A stretch of 64,000 nucleotides of DNA from Bacillota bacterium (GCA_019422105.1 JAHZDZ010000011.1:1-64000), one strand, 5' to 3'. Shown: positions 48,100-57,743, numbered from the stretch's first letter. Numbers and translations: made by a program. The notes: a model not told the origin generated them from the sequence alone.

Positions 48100-49290
48100 A
48101 TGAATCACGACTATTCAGAGGCTACAGTAGTAGTACACGGCAACCATGTAAAAAATGCGGAGGGTGCGCTTTCCATACCCATTTATCAGACCTCAACATT
48201 CGTTTTTGATACAGCAGAGCAGGGCGGAAGGCGTTTTGCGGGCCAGGAAAACGGATTTATATATTCACGTCTCGGAAACCCTACAACAAGCGTGCTGGAG
48301 CAAAAGATTGCCCTTTTGGAGGAAGCGGAGGACTGTGTTGCTTTTTCATCGGGAATGGGCGCTATCTCAGGCACGTTTTTGAGCCTTTTAAGCTGTAAGG
48401 ATCATATGCTGGCGGACAAGACACTTTATGGCTGTACATTCGCTCTTATCAATGAATCTCTTGTCAGATTTGGCATAGAGGCGGAATGTATTGACATGTC
48501 AGATTTTGAACTTTTCAAAGCATCCATGCGGCCTGACACGAAAATAGTCTATTTTGAAACGATTGCAAATCCCAGCATGAAGGTAATTGATATTGAAAAG
48601 GTGGCGGCATATGCCCATTCTGTAAATCCGGACTGTCTGGTTATTGTAGATAATACCTTTGCAACGCCGTTGATTGTAAAGCCGCTGAAGCTTGGTGCGG
48701 ATGTTGTGGTTCATTCAGCGACAAAATATCTGAATGGACACGGAGATGTGGTTGCTGGATTTTCAGCGGGCAGGAAAGAAATTATGGACAAAATAAGGAT
48801 GGTAGGTTTAAAGGACATCACAGGGGCGGTTTTAGGGCCGCAGGAGGCGTATCTGATTCTGAGGGGCTTAAAGACCCTTAAGGTGCGCATGGACGCCATA
48901 TGCGACGGGACAGAAAAGGTGGCGGCATTCCTCAAAAACGCGCCTGAGGTAGCGGCAGTCTATTACCCGGGGTTTGAAGACAGCAAATATCATGAAACTG
49001 CCAAAAAGGAGCTGAAACGCTTCGGCGGAATGATTTCCTTTGAAATGAACAGCTTTGAGGAGGCGAAGGCAGTTCTTAACAATGTAAAGCTTTGTGTGCT
49101 TGCAGTAAGTCTTGGGGACTGTGAGACATTGATACAGCACCCGGCTTCCATGACCCATTCCATGTGTACAAAGGAGGAAATTGAGGCGGCAGGCTTCTCA
49201 GACAGGCTTATCAGGCTTTCTGTTGGCCTTGAGGATCCGGAGGATATTATAGCGGATTTGAAGCAGGCGTTTGCGGCGGCAGGAAAGTAA
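48100..49290 (+). CDS. Methionine gamma-lyase
   Basis: A 396-residue PLP enzyme of the Cys/Met metabolism family. The PLP lysine is in HSATKYLNGHGDVVAG and the phosphate-binding Tyr-Arg of the partner subunit in FIYSRLGNPTTSV. The cysteine in DKTLYGCTFALINE corresponds to the active-site cysteine characteristic of methionine gamma-lyases as against cystathionine lyases. The products would be methanethiol, 2-oxobutyrate and ammonia. 2-Oxobutyrate feeds propionate formation, in keeping with a propionate-type fermenter. It has its own AAAGGAAAG ribosome site and is framed by two terminators. Confidence 0.88.
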   Translation: MNHDYSEATVVVHGNHVKNAEGALSIPIYQTSTFVFDTAEQGGRRFAGQENGFIYSRLGNPTTSVLEQKIALLEEAEDCVAFSSGMGAISGTFLSLLSCKDHMLADKTLYGCTFALINESLVRFGIEAECIDMSDFELFKASMRPDTKIVYFETIANPSMKVIDIEKVAAYAHSVNPDCLVIVDNTFATPLIVKPLKLGADVVVHSATKYLNGHGDVVAGFSAGRKEIMDKIRMVGLKDITGAVLGPQEAYLILRGLKTLKVRMDAICDGTEKVAAFLKNAPEVAAVYYPGFEDSKYHETAKKELKRFGGMISFEMNSFEEAKAVLNNVKLCVLAVSLGDCETLIQHPASMTHSMCTKEEIEAAGFSDRLIRLSVGLEDPEDIIADLKQAFAAAGK

Positions 49291-49317
49291 AAGAAGAGAA
49301 TTAATTGTAAAAAGCTG

Positions 49318-49347
49318 AAAGACCGTTGACATTGTCGGCGGTCTTTT
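49318..49347 (+). terminator. Methionine gamma-lyase terminator
   Basis: AAAGACCG and CGGTCTTT arms with a 13-base loop, ending TTTTC. Confidence 0.7.
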
Positions 49348-49510
49348 CAATTGGCTGTATTGATACACATGATGAGTGTACAAGAACATACTTTAAAAAA
49401 CTAAGAGCTATCAGCAGAGAAAAAGCAATTTTTTTGCAAAAGTCGGATGAAATATTCTTTAAAATAGTGTATAATTGCTTTCTTAATTAAAGGCATGGAG
49501 TGGTGAGTAC

Positions 49511-50155
49511 ATGGATAAACTGCAGTTTCATATTTATTTTTGTGGAATGAATGAAGAAACCTTTACAGATCAAATAATGATCTATAAACCCAACAGCAGC
49601 ATTTCAAGGAGTTTTACCATGGAGATTTTGTTCCAATTGAGGCTTGTACATGTTGGCGAGTTAATTGACTATTTAAAAACAGACTCTGATGTGAGGAAAG
49701 AACTGGGAATAGGAGGACTGGAAAATTTCAATATATCGACGGTTTATGTAAGATACAGAGATTGCCTGTTAGGGTTACGGGAGGATAAGGCCATTTCAGA
49801 GGTTTTTCTCGATTTTGATACCCATCAATTGGAATTTGCCTATTTTGTTGTTGGCGGTGCGTCCATACATAATGAAACAAGCTACCGATTTACCGTTCAT
49901 ACCGACGAAAAAATACATGAACACATGCCCCATGTCCATGTATCAAAAGCCGGAGTGGAAATACGATATTCCTTAGTGACTTTGCTTCCTATCGATCCTC
50001 TAGTGAATCCCCACAAGCGCGATAACAAAAAGGTCATTACTCCGTTTTTGCGGCACAACTATGAACGATTGCTTGAAATGTGGAGATGTTATGCCAAGGG
50101 ATATGTTACACCGGAAATTACCCAGGAGGGCCAACAATTTTATAGTGAGTCTTAA
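49511..50155 (+). CDS. Hypothetical protein with DUF4160-like end
   Basis: A 214-residue soluble protein of unknown function. The stretch HEHMPHVHVSKAGVEIRYSL resembles DUF4160 proteins, which carry a His-x-Pro-His-Val-His motif. Otherwise I recognise nothing. There is no signal peptide. It is transcribed alone, begins at an ATG with GTGGTGAG upstream and ends against a bidirectional terminator at 50254. Confidence 0.65.
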   Translation: MDKLQFHIYFCGMNEETFTDQIMIYKPNSSISRSFTMEILFQLRLVHVGELIDYLKTDSDVRKELGIGGLENFNISTVYVRYRDCLLGLREDKAISEVFLDFDTHQLEFAYFVVGGASIHNETSYRFTVHTDEKIHEHMPHVHVSKAGVEIRYSLVTLLPIDPLVNPHKRDNKKVITPFLRHNYERLLEMWRCYAKGYVTPEITQEGQQFYSES

Positions 50156-50253
50156 ATAATATGAAAACGTCAGTCTAATAAAAGAATAAGACATTAATAA
50201 AGATCACTGTCCACTGCCGGCCTTAAAAACAAAAAGCATATTGAAACACAAAT

Positions 50254-50288
50254 AAAAGCAGACATATTGCAATCATATGTCTGCTTTT
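50254..50288. terminator. Bidirectional terminator
   Basis: AAAAGCAGACATAT and ATATGTCTGCTTTT form a 14-pair stem with a seven-base loop between convergent genes. Confidence 0.88.
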
Positions 50289-50293
50289 TTACT

Positions 50294-51610
50294 TTAGTGT
50301 ATATTATACTTCCTCATGAGCCTAGACGCCTTGGATTGGGTGATGCCCAAAGCCTCCGCTATTTTGTAGGAGCTTTTGTATCTGGAAAAATATTTGAGAA
50401 GAAGCTCCTTTTCGTATTGCTCAACAGATGCCTCAAAATTAATATTTTCCACAGTGCCGCTGTCGGCAGGTGAGGAGATTTCATTCAGATGAGGTACATC
50501 CGCTGAGGTTATCTGATTGTCGCGTGAGGTTACCACAAGCCGCTCCACAACGTATTGCAGCTCACGGATATTGCCGCTCCAGCTGCTTTTTTGCAGCAAC
50601 TCACGGGCTTTTCCGGAAATGCTTTTCTTAATATGGTATTTTTTGTTGTACAGCTGTAAAAAGTAATCCACCAGGGGATTGATGGCGTCAGGCCGTTCCC
50701 GAAGCGGGGGAATATAAAACTCAATGACACGCAGACGGTAATATAAATCCTCGCGGAATTTATTCTCCGCTATCTGCGTTTTTAAATTCAGGTTTGTGGC
50801 GGAGATAATGCGTACATCTACGGTTTTGGCCTTTACGGAGCCAATTGGCGTATAGGTTTTTTCCTGTATCAGCTGCAAAAATTTAGCCTGAAGGCTTAAG
50901 GGCAGGAGTCCAATTTCGTCGAGGAACAGCGTACCGGTATCAGCCTGCTCCACCAGTCCCTTTTTGCCCTTTTGGCTGGCGCCTGTGAAGGCACCGGCAG
51001 TATAGCCGAATAATTCGGATTCAATGAGATTTTCGGGTATGGTTGCACAGTTTATTGTGACAAAGGGCTTATTTACCCGTTTGCTTTTGGCGTGAATGAA
51101 TTTTGCCAGCATGCTTTTGCCTGTACCTGACTCTCCTGTAATGAGGATTGTGGAGTCAAAATTTGAAATACGGTTGACGGTTTCGAGAATCCCCTGCATT
51201 TTGTTGTCTCCCAGAAACATATCCTGGGCGGGCGTATCGGGAAAGCCCTCTCTGATAGGTAAAACAGGCGCCTTAAAGGGAGTGGCAATGGTTTCCACAA
51301 CGGAAATCAGGTGGTTATCGGCATCAAACATTGGCGCGGTATTCACATAAAAAAGGCCATGGGTTCCGAATTTTTTTTGTACCGAGGAGCCTGTATTTGT
51401 TTGAAGCACTGTGGGAAGGCCTGTTATACTTTGGTATTCCGTATTTTCAATAGTCGAATAGTGTTTGCCGGCAAAATTATCAGCACCTTGGAGGTACGCG
51501 TTTTTAAAGGCCGGATTATAGTACTCAATAATGCCGTCGCTGTCGTAGACGCAGATATAGCAGCCTATGGCATTAACGATTTTCTCAAAGGACGACGTAT
51601 TCAGATTCAA
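50294..51610 (-). CDS. Sigma-54-dependent activator (PAS-AAA+-HTH)
   Basis: A 438-residue enhancer-binding protein. An N-terminal PAS domain (about 8-115, IGCYICVYDSDGIIEYYNPAF, core YICVYDSDG) senses a signal. The AAA+ domain has Walker A GESGTGKSMLA, the sigma-54 contact loop GAFTGA and Walker B GTLFLDEIGLL. A Fis-type helix-turn-helix ends the protein (KIAEALGITQSKASRLMRKY). It adjoins an M20 dipeptidase and a transporter that has a strong -24/-12 promoter and three candidate upstream sites, so these are probably its targets. It is divergent from the dipeptidase gene. Confidence 0.94.
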   Translation of the reverse strand: MNLNTSSFEKIVNAIGCYICVYDSDGIIEYYNPAFKNAYLQGADNFAGKHYSTIENTEYQSITGLPTVLQTNTGSSVQKKFGTHGLFYVNTAPMFDADNHLISVVETIATPFKAPVLPIREGFPDTPAQDMFLGDNKMQGILETVNRISNFDSTILITGESGTGKSMLAKFIHAKSKRVNKPFVTINCATIPENLIESELFGYTAGAFTGASQKGKKGLVEQADTGTLFLDEIGLLPLSLQAKFLQLIQEKTYTPIGSVKAKTVDVRIISATNLNLKTQIAENKFREDLYYRLRVIEFYIPPLRERPDAINPLVDYFLQLYNKKYHIKKSISGKARELLQKSSWSGNIRELQYVVERLVVTSRDNQITSADVPHLNEISSPADSGTVENINFEASVEQYEKELLLKYFSRYKSSYKIAEALGITQSKASRLMRKYNIH

Positions 51611-51760
51611 TTAAGGCACCTCCACCAAGCTAATAACGACATTTTAGCACAAAGCCCCTTCCGCGTCAAAAAATAGATGTGTTCTATCTAAAGTCCGCAA
51701 AAAAACTATATACATCACATTAGTATTTGATATAATAGGGGTGTAATGAAGGTAAACAAT

Positions 51761-53164
51761 ATGGCGGGTGAGGATATGAACTTTAAAAAACAGATCAGTG
51801 AGGAAAAAGAAAATCTGATAACCTCTACACAAAAATTAATACGGATAAAGAGCATTAAGGAAAAGGGCTGTGAGGGAATGCCCTTTGGCAGGGGAATGCA
51901 CGAGGCCCTGACCTTTGTGCTGGATTTGGCTTCAGAAATGGGATTTACAGTAAAAATGCTGGACGGCTACTGTGGCTATGCAGAATACGGTGAGGGAGAT
52001 CTTTATGTCGGTGTGATAAGCCATGTGGATATCTGTGATGCAGGTGAAATGTGGGCTGTGCCTCCCTTTGAAGGACGTATTGTAGACAATAAAATATACG
52101 GCAGAGGGACTATGGATAACAAGGGGCCTCTGATGGCGGCGCTTTATGCACTGAAGGCCGTCAAAGACACAGGCAAAAAGCTCAATAAAAAGGTTCGCCT
52201 TATTATCGGTACAGACGAAGAACGGTATTACGAGGATATGCAGTATTATTTGAAGGTTGAAAAACCGCCGATAGCCGGTTTTACACTGGATGGGCACTTC
52301 CCTGTGGTATATGCGGAGAAGGGTCTTGCCATGATGGAATATCATGGACGGTTTTCCCAGGAGGGGGAGGAGCGCATCGTTTATATGAAGGGCGGAACCT
52401 CTGAAAATACAGTGCCCGGTTACTGTGAGGTGTTTTTGCGGACGGACAGGCAGGTTGAAATTGTCAATGAGCTCACAAACTTCTCCCGTGAAAACCGGCA
52501 CAATATGTCTGCCAGACTGGAGGAGGATGGTGTGGTGATTGAATCCTACGGTATGGAAACGCACAGTATGGCGCTGGAGATGGGTATTAATGCCATCTAT
52601 CCCATGATAAATTTTTTGAACCGCATTCACTTTGGCGGGAAGGCGGCCAGAAAGCTCATCAGCTTTCTCAATAATTATCTCGGCTTTGACATATATGGGG
52701 AGAAGCTGGGTGTGAACTGTGAGGACAGCTTTTCGGGCAGATTTACCGTAAATTTCGGTATTATACAGTATGATGGTGAGAATGCGGTGGTGAGGCTTGA
52801 TATACGGTATCCGGTCATGTGTAATTTTGATGAGACAGCGGACAGACTGAAGGAGGTATTTACAGCCAACGGCTTTGAGGAAGCCGAGCGTTCCTTCTGG
52901 GATCCTGTCTATTTCCCTAAGGAACACTTTTTAATCGAGGCATTGGTAAAGGCGTACCGGCAGGTGACAAAGGATAAGAGCGAGCCTCTTGTAAGCGGGA
53001 GCGGCAGCTATTCCAAGGTAATGCCAAACGTTGCGGCTTTCGGCGCTATCTTTCCCGGCGGAAATCAGGCATGGCACAGAGTTAATGAATACATTGAAAT
53101 TGATAGCCTTTTAAAGATGGCAGAGATTTATGCCACAGCCATATATGAATTGGCTTCCCTTTAA
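51761..53164 (+). CDS. M20-family dipeptidase (PepV/Sapep-like)
   Basis: A zinc dipeptidase of about 467 residues that cleaves dipeptides in the cytoplasm. Metal-binding motifs are YVGVISHVDICDAG, GRGTMDNKGPLMAAL, IIGTDEERYYED and FTLDGHFPVVYAEKG, followed by a large lid domain and a C-terminal histidine in AWHRVNEYIEI. This order matches PepV. The start is uncertain: ATG at 51761 with AAGG eight bases upstream, or ATG at 51776. A TATAAT lies at 51731, so this gene may have a sigma-A promoter, unlike the next one. Confidence 0.88.
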   Translation: MAGEDMNFKKQISEEKENLITSTQKLIRIKSIKEKGCEGMPFGRGMHEALTFVLDLASEMGFTVKMLDGYCGYAEYGEGDLYVGVISHVDICDAGEMWAVPPFEGRIVDNKIYGRGTMDNKGPLMAALYALKAVKDTGKKLNKKVRLIIGTDEERYYEDMQYYLKVEKPPIAGFTLDGHFPVVYAEKGLAMMEYHGRFSQEGEERIVYMKGGTSENTVPGYCEVFLRTDRQVEIVNELTNFSRENRHNMSARLEEDGVVIESYGMETHSMALEMGINAIYPMINFLNRIHFGGKAARKLISFLNNYLGFDIYGEKLGVNCEDSFSGRFTVNFGIIQYDGENAVVRLDIRYPVMCNFDETADRLKEVFTANGFEEAERSFWDPVYFPKEHFLIEALVKAYRQVTKDKSEPLVSGSGSYSKVMPNVAAFGAIFPGGNQAWHRVNEYIEIDSLLKMAEIYATAIYELASL

Positions 53165-53168
53165 CGAT

Positions 53169-53257
53169 AAGTCAAAAATAACTTGAACAACGTGATTGAA
53201 ATCACAAATGAGTTATTTTTGACTTGTTTTCTTTTTAACATAAGTCATTATTAACTT
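53169..53257. repeat. Three AAGTCAnnnnTAACTT sites (candidate activator-binding sites)
   Basis: The 16-base motif occurs at 53169-53184, inverted with one change at 53210-53225, and at 53242-53257. A GTGAT/ATCAC hairpin lies between the first two. The last site is about 110 bases before the -24 element, the usual distance for sigma-54 enhancers. The first two copies can also pair as a 15-bp stem after the dipeptidase gene and might double as a terminator. Confidence 0.55.
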
Positions 53258-53365
53258 AAAATGGTGAGGCAAAATGATTTTAGAGAGTCCGGAAATGTAC
53301 AAGGTGATGTATAAAAATTTTTTTATCTTCGAATTTTCGGCATTTTTTTTGGTTATGCTTTTTGG

Positions 53366-53382
53366 TTGGCACACATATTGCT
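53366..53382 (+). promoter_or_regulatory. Sigma-54 promoter (-24/-12)
   Basis: TTGGCAC, five bases, then TTGCTG: an almost perfect -24/-12 promoter. Transcription should begin near 53393, giving a leader of about 47 bases before the transporter start at 53440. Confidence 0.85.
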
Positions 53383-53439
53383 GTATTATATAGCGTTGTT
53401 ATTCGTTATTATATACATAATTTAAAGGAGGAAGTTAAC

Positions 53440-54876
53440 ATGGAAAAAAAGAAGAAATTCCAACTAAAAATGCCATCATCCTACACCATTATCATTGGCA
53501 TTATTCTGCTGGTTGCAGTGCTCTCCTGGATATTGCCCGGAGGCGCCTATGACTATGTGGACCCGACAGCGTCCACACTTCAGCCAATTGCCGGCACCTA
53601 TCACACAACAGAGTCCAATCCTCAGGGACTTTGGCAGGTAATTTTGGCACCTATCAACGGATTTATGGATTCTGTTGACATTATTCTTTACACACTGGTT
53701 ATCGGCGGTTTCCTTGCAGTTGTTATGAAAACAGGCGCAATTGACGCCGGAATCGGCCATACCATCAGAAAGCTCAAGGGCCGCGAGAAGCTTTTGATAC
53801 CCGTACTGATGTGTATTTTCAGTTTTGCCGGCGCAGCCTTTGGTATTGAGGAGGAAACGCTTCCCTTCTTTATGGTTCTGATACCGGTACTGCTGGCGGC
53901 GGGATATGATACGCTGGTAGGTTTAAGCGTCATTAAAATGGGCGCGGCGCTGGGCGTTATGGGCTCTATTGCCAATCCCTTTGCCGTTGCCATTGCCAGC
54001 AGGTTTGCAGGCATCTCCATGGGAGATGGTATTGTAATAAGGATTATACTGCTTGCCATTTATATTCCTTCCGGCATCATTTTTACAATGCACTATGCGG
54101 AAAAGGTGCGCAAGGATCCGACGAAATCTCTGGTTTATGCCCAGGCGGAGGAAAACAAGAAGTTTTTCCTGAAGGATGCGGATTATGATAACCTTCCTGA
54201 GCTGACAGGTAAAAGAAAACTGATACTGGCAGTATTTTTGATTTCCTTCCTTGTAATGCTCTGGGGCGTTCTTCCATGGGCCGATCTTGGTATTACGTTT
54301 ATCCCTACCATGTCATGGTGGTTTGGTGAGCTTTCCGGTGTATTCCTGACAGGCGCTGTGATTGTGGCTGTGATTGCAGGCATCAAGGAAGAGGAATTTT
54401 TGGATACCTTTATTGACGGTGCTAAGGATCTTTTGAGTGTTGCAGTCATCATCGGTGTTGCAAGAGGCGTATCTGTTATCATGAATGATGCTATGATCAC
54501 AGATACCATACTTCATGCCGGAGAAAATCTTCTTTTAAATACATCATCTGCTGTATTTTCAGCGGTTACCTATGTTATTTATCTTGTTCTTTCCTTCTTT
54601 GTTCCGTCAAGCTCAGGTCTTGCTACATTGTCAATGGGCATTATGGCGCCTCTTGCGGATTTTGCAGGAGTTGGAAGGGAAATTGTTGTTATCGCATATG
54701 CGGCTGCAAACAGTATGATCGCGCTGATTGCGCCTACCTGCGGCCTTTTGATGGGAGTTCTCACGATGACGAGAACATCTTACACTGTTTGGATGAAATT
54801 TGTAGGCAAATTCCTGTTGTTTATTGCTCTGGCGACGATTGTGGTGCTGGTTGGAGCGACATTGATTATGGCTTAG
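53440..54876 (+). CDS. YfcC-family membrane transporter (sigma-54 controlled)
   Basis: A 478-residue polytopic permease related to the one at 36499. It has WILPGGAYDYVDPTASTLQP after helix 1, EEETLPFFMVLIPVLLAAGYDT, and FFVPSSSGLATLSMGIMAP as the late substrate-site turn. AAAGGAGG lies nine bases before the ATG at 53440. Its promoter is of the -24/-12 type. It is co-transcribed with the dipeptidase gene seven bases downstream, pointing to peptide or amino-acid uptake coupled to hydrolysis. Confidence 0.87.
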   Translation: MEKKKKFQLKMPSSYTIIIGIILLVAVLSWILPGGAYDYVDPTASTLQPIAGTYHTTESNPQGLWQVILAPINGFMDSVDIILYTLVIGGFLAVVMKTGAIDAGIGHTIRKLKGREKLLIPVLMCIFSFAGAAFGIEEETLPFFMVLIPVLLAAGYDTLVGLSVIKMGAALGVMGSIANPFAVAIASRFAGISMGDGIVIRIILLAIYIPSGIIFTMHYAEKVRKDPTKSLVYAQAEENKKFFLKDADYDNLPELTGKRKLILAVFLISFLVMLWGVLPWADLGITFIPTMSWWFGELSGVFLTGAVIVAVIAGIKEEEFLDTFIDGAKDLLSVAVIIGVARGVSVIMNDAMITDTILHAGENLLLNTSSAVFSAVTYVIYLVLSFFVPSSSGLATLSMGIMAPLADFAGVGREIVVIAYAAANSMIALIAPTCGLLMGVLTMTRTSYTVWMKFVGKFLLFIALATIVVLVGATLIMA

Positions 54877-54883
54877 GAGGCGT

Positions 54884-56347
54884 ATGAGAATGGAAAGAGT
54901 TTTAGCGGGTTTGGAGCCAAAGGAGGTATTTGGCTATTTTGAGGATTTAACCAGGATACCGCGTGAATCAGGAAATGAGGATATGGTTTGTGACTACCTC
55001 ATTCATTTTGCAGAGGAAAATGGCTTTGCATGGCAGAAGGATGAAATGAAAAATCTGCTTATCAGGGTACCTGCCACGGAGGGCTATGAGGACCATCCGA
55101 CTGTAATTGTTCAGGGACACATAGATATAGTATGTGAAAAAAATGCAGGTACAGTGCACGATTTTACGAAGGACCCTGTAAAGGTTGAGATAGAGGGAGA
55201 CAAGGTTATTGCCAAGGAAACAACCCTGGGTGCTGACGACGGCATGGGCATTGCTCTTGCTATGGCATTGGCTACGGATAAAACAGCGTGCCACCCACCT
55301 TTGGAGCTGGTCTGCACAAGTGATGAAGAACGCGGTATGACGGGCGTGGAGGAGTTTGACGCAAGCGTGCTCAAGGGCAGGGTATTGATAAATCTGGATG
55401 CAGACGACGAGGGTGTTTTTGTGGTAGGCTGTGCAGGCGGACCGGTTGTTCGTATAGAGCTTCCTATTTCCTGGGAAAAGGCGGAAAGCGGATTTGAGCC
55501 GATTCATATACAAATCAAAGGACTTAAAGGCGGTCATTCCGGCGAGGACATTCATAGAGGGAGAGCCAACTCGAATAAGCTGTTGATTCGGTTATTGGGT
55601 GCTGTTGGCAGAAAAATGCCATACCGTGTGTCTGACATCAGCGGCGGCTTAAAGTATAATGCGATTCCAAGAGAGGCTGAGGCGGTAATTTATGTGCCTG
55701 CCGCTCAAAAGACGGAAGCTCTGGCTGTAGCAGCAGAAATGGAAAAGATATTTAAGAGCGAGTTTTATTCAATAGAAAATGATCTGGAGGTAACAGCGGA
55801 AGCCTTTGCGGAAGGGTCGGAAAAGGTTCTGACTGCTGATGCGCAAAGCCGTCTGGCAGATTTTATTATGCTTTCAGACTGTGGTATTGTCAGAATGAGT
55901 CCGCAGCTTGAGGGCGTTGTGGAGAGCTCTGTCAGTGTTGGCGTGGTGCGTCTGGAGGGAGAAAAAGCCGTAGTGCTTACCATGACCAGAAGCTCTACAG
56001 AGAGCATGTACATGGATATGTATTATAAAATTGTGCGCCTTGCGGAAATCATGGGCGGCACAACAGAGATGATGTCCAATTGCCCTGAGTGGGAGTTCAA
56101 TCCGAATTCAGAAATTAAAAAGCTGTTTGAAAATGTCTACCGGGAAATGTTCCAAAAGGAACCAAAGCTTCTGGTGCTCCACGCGGGTCTTGAATGCGGC
56201 GTATTTGCCAAGAAGATACCGGAATATGTGGATATGATTGCCGCAGGACCTGATATCAGGGATTTACATACACCGGGCGAGTACGTAACCATTTCCTCTG
56301 TACAGAAGTTCTGGAAATTTTTCAAGGAAGTATTTAAGAATCTTTAA
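54884..56347 (+). CDS. pepD: Cytosol non-specific dipeptidase (PepD, M20)
   Basis: A 487-residue aminoacyl-histidine dipeptidase family enzyme. Motifs are TVIVQGHIDIVCEKN, TLGADDGMGIALAMAL, CTSDEERGMTGVEEFD and, in the C-terminal half, VLHAGLECGVFAKK with DLHTPGEYVTISSV, all typical of PepD. It hydrolyses a broad range of dipeptides in the cytoplasm. AGGAGG lies six bases before the ATG. It closes the sigma-54-controlled transporter operon and is followed by a terminator. Confidence 0.93.
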   Translation: MRMERVLAGLEPKEVFGYFEDLTRIPRESGNEDMVCDYLIHFAEENGFAWQKDEMKNLLIRVPATEGYEDHPTVIVQGHIDIVCEKNAGTVHDFTKDPVKVEIEGDKVIAKETTLGADDGMGIALAMALATDKTACHPPLELVCTSDEERGMTGVEEFDASVLKGRVLINLDADDEGVFVVGCAGGPVVRIELPISWEKAESGFEPIHIQIKGLKGGHSGEDIHRGRANSNKLLIRLLGAVGRKMPYRVSDISGGLKYNAIPREAEAVIYVPAAQKTEALAVAAEMEKIFKSEFYSIENDLEVTAEAFAEGSEKVLTADAQSRLADFIMLSDCGIVRMSPQLEGVVESSVSVGVVRLEGEKAVVLTMTRSSTESMYMDMYYKIVRLAEIMGGTTEMMSNCPEWEFNPNSEIKKLFENVYREMFQKEPKLLVLHAGLECGVFAKKIPEYVDMIAAGPDIRDLHTPGEYVTISSVQKFWKFFKEVFKNL

Positions 56348-56360
56348 GAAAGAGCAATTA

Positions 56361-56389
56361 AAAAGGGTATCCGAAAGGGATACCCTTTT
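56361..56389 (+). terminator. pepD terminator
   Basis: AAAAGGGTATCC and GGATACCCTTTT form a 12-pair stem with a five-base loop. The 443-base gap 56348-56790 has this hairpin and a related one at 56501, and no gene. Confidence 0.85.
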
Positions 56390-56500
56390 GCAGTGCGGGC
56401 TTTGCCCGACTGAGGAAAAAAGCGGGTTTCAAGGCATTTATGCCGCCGGAACACGTCTGTTTATTCCTGAATATAAACTATCGAAAACCTGTTTTCAATG

Positions 56501-56528
56501 AAGGGTGTCCTGAAGGGATACCCTTTTT
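56501..56528 (+). terminator. Second, near-duplicate terminator hairpin
   Basis: AAGGGTGTCC pairs with GGATACCCTT and is followed by TTTT. Its sequence nearly repeats the hairpin 140 bases upstream. Confidence 0.7.
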
Positions 56529-56790
56529 TGTGTGTCAGAAACCAAAACACTGAGGGGAGTTTTATTCTCAAACTATACCTTTGATACATAACGGAAAACG
56601 AAGTTTTCCTGAATAAATCAAGAAAAGCTTAATCTATACACAATTGAGGTCAAACCTTTTCAGGGCATGCTAAGGTGCAGGGGAAATCTCTATATTTTTT
56701 TGACAGCTTGAGGGATTCCGTTAATGTGGCATTTTCCTATCGCTATTTTGCTTTCTGTGAGACAGGAAATATGGCGTATCCGCTGTACTG

Positions 56791-57405
56791 TTAAAAACGC
56801 AAAAAAGTTGCTCCTTCTATGGGTATGAGCATATCAATAGGAGGATTTCCCTCATAATAGCCTACAATATAACCGCCGTAATAGTCCCCGCTTTTTGCCA
56901 CGGCAGTCTGCTGAAACAGAATATTTCCCCCTTCTTTCTCTCTGATTATGATTTCGTGACTGCCGGGAGGTAGTATAAAATAGCTGCTGACTTCCCGGTA
57001 AAAGGATGTAAAATAAAGGGTGCCGTCCACATATACGGACAGAGACGGCGCATCCGGCGAGAGGTTTATAAAACGGATATAGGCCGTATCAGGACTGGAA
57101 ATACGTGGTTTGTCGGTAATCAGCTCAATATCGGTATTGCCGGGCTCTCCGGCGAGGGCGGCGGTATATATTTTACCGTTAATCAGATTGATATTGCCCT
57201 CCTTGACAGGGCGGGAGATATCACCGGCGCGGTAAATGGCGTAATGGTAGGTATCCGCATTTGCTTCAAAATAATCGGTAAAGGATTTATAACTTAAGTC
57301 ATAAGCAATGGGCAGACCGTTGATATAAATATCAATAGAATGATACGATGGCGCCGCATGGAGAAAACGAATATAGGATTTTGTCTCGGATGTTTCGCTT
57401 GCCAT
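56791..57405 (-). CDS. DUF4397 domain protein
   Basis: A 204-residue protein made of two DUF4397 beta-sandwich repeats: SYIRFLHAAPSYHSIDIYIN (about 8-27) and AYIRFINLSPDAPSLSVYVD (about 109-128). There is no signal peptide or anchor, which is unusual because most DUF4397 proteins are secreted. In spore formers similar proteins are sometimes associated with the spore coat; that is only a suggestion here. It lies on the minus strand, convergent with pepD and divergent from the cortex hydrolase. AAAGGAGG precedes its ATG. Confidence 0.8.
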   Translation of the reverse strand: MASETSETKSYIRFLHAAPSYHSIDIYINGLPIAYDLSYKSFTDYFEANADTYHYAIYRAGDISRPVKEGNINLINGKIYTAALAGEPGNTDIELITDKPRISSPDTAYIRFINLSPDAPSLSVYVDGTLYFTSFYREVSSYFILPPGSHEIIIREKEGGNILFQQTAVAKSGDYYGGYIVGYYEGNPPIDMLIPIEGATFLRF

Positions 57406-57619
57406 TTTATAGCCTCCTTTTACAGAGTAATAGTCGTTAGTACATCATATGCCATGAGAGGAAATCCGTGATTCCGATGATAGGGAATGGTTTTTACATA
57501 TTTCAGCAGAAAAACTGCAACACTATGAAAAACAGCTGAGCGGCAGAGAAGCTGTTTGCTACTTCTCAAAAAGCGGAGCGTTTGAGAAGGTTCCCGTATT
57601 TTCATTGCTGATGCAATGA

Positions 57620-57644
57620 AAAACAGCCGAAGGGTGGCTGTTTT
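57620..57644 (+). terminator. Hairpin upstream of the cortex hydrolase gene
   Basis: AAAACAGCC and GGCTGTTTT form a nine-pair stem. A second inverted repeat, CTTCTCAAA/TTTGAGAAG, lies near 57562-57590. The 338-base gap 57406-57743 holds these hairpins and no gene. Confidence 0.45.
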
Positions 57645-57743
57645 AACGGGGATTGGATATTTTCGTCCAAGCCGTTTCCGGAATATTGTTTTCTTCGACT
57701 GCAAAAGAAAATAAGAAAATTTACAGGAAAGGAAGTGGTATGC

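Noticed and set aside
51932..52927. A 331-codon minus-strand open frame
   Set aside because: It is antisense to the PepV-like dipeptidase, whose zinc motifs are intact; the reverse product looks like no family.
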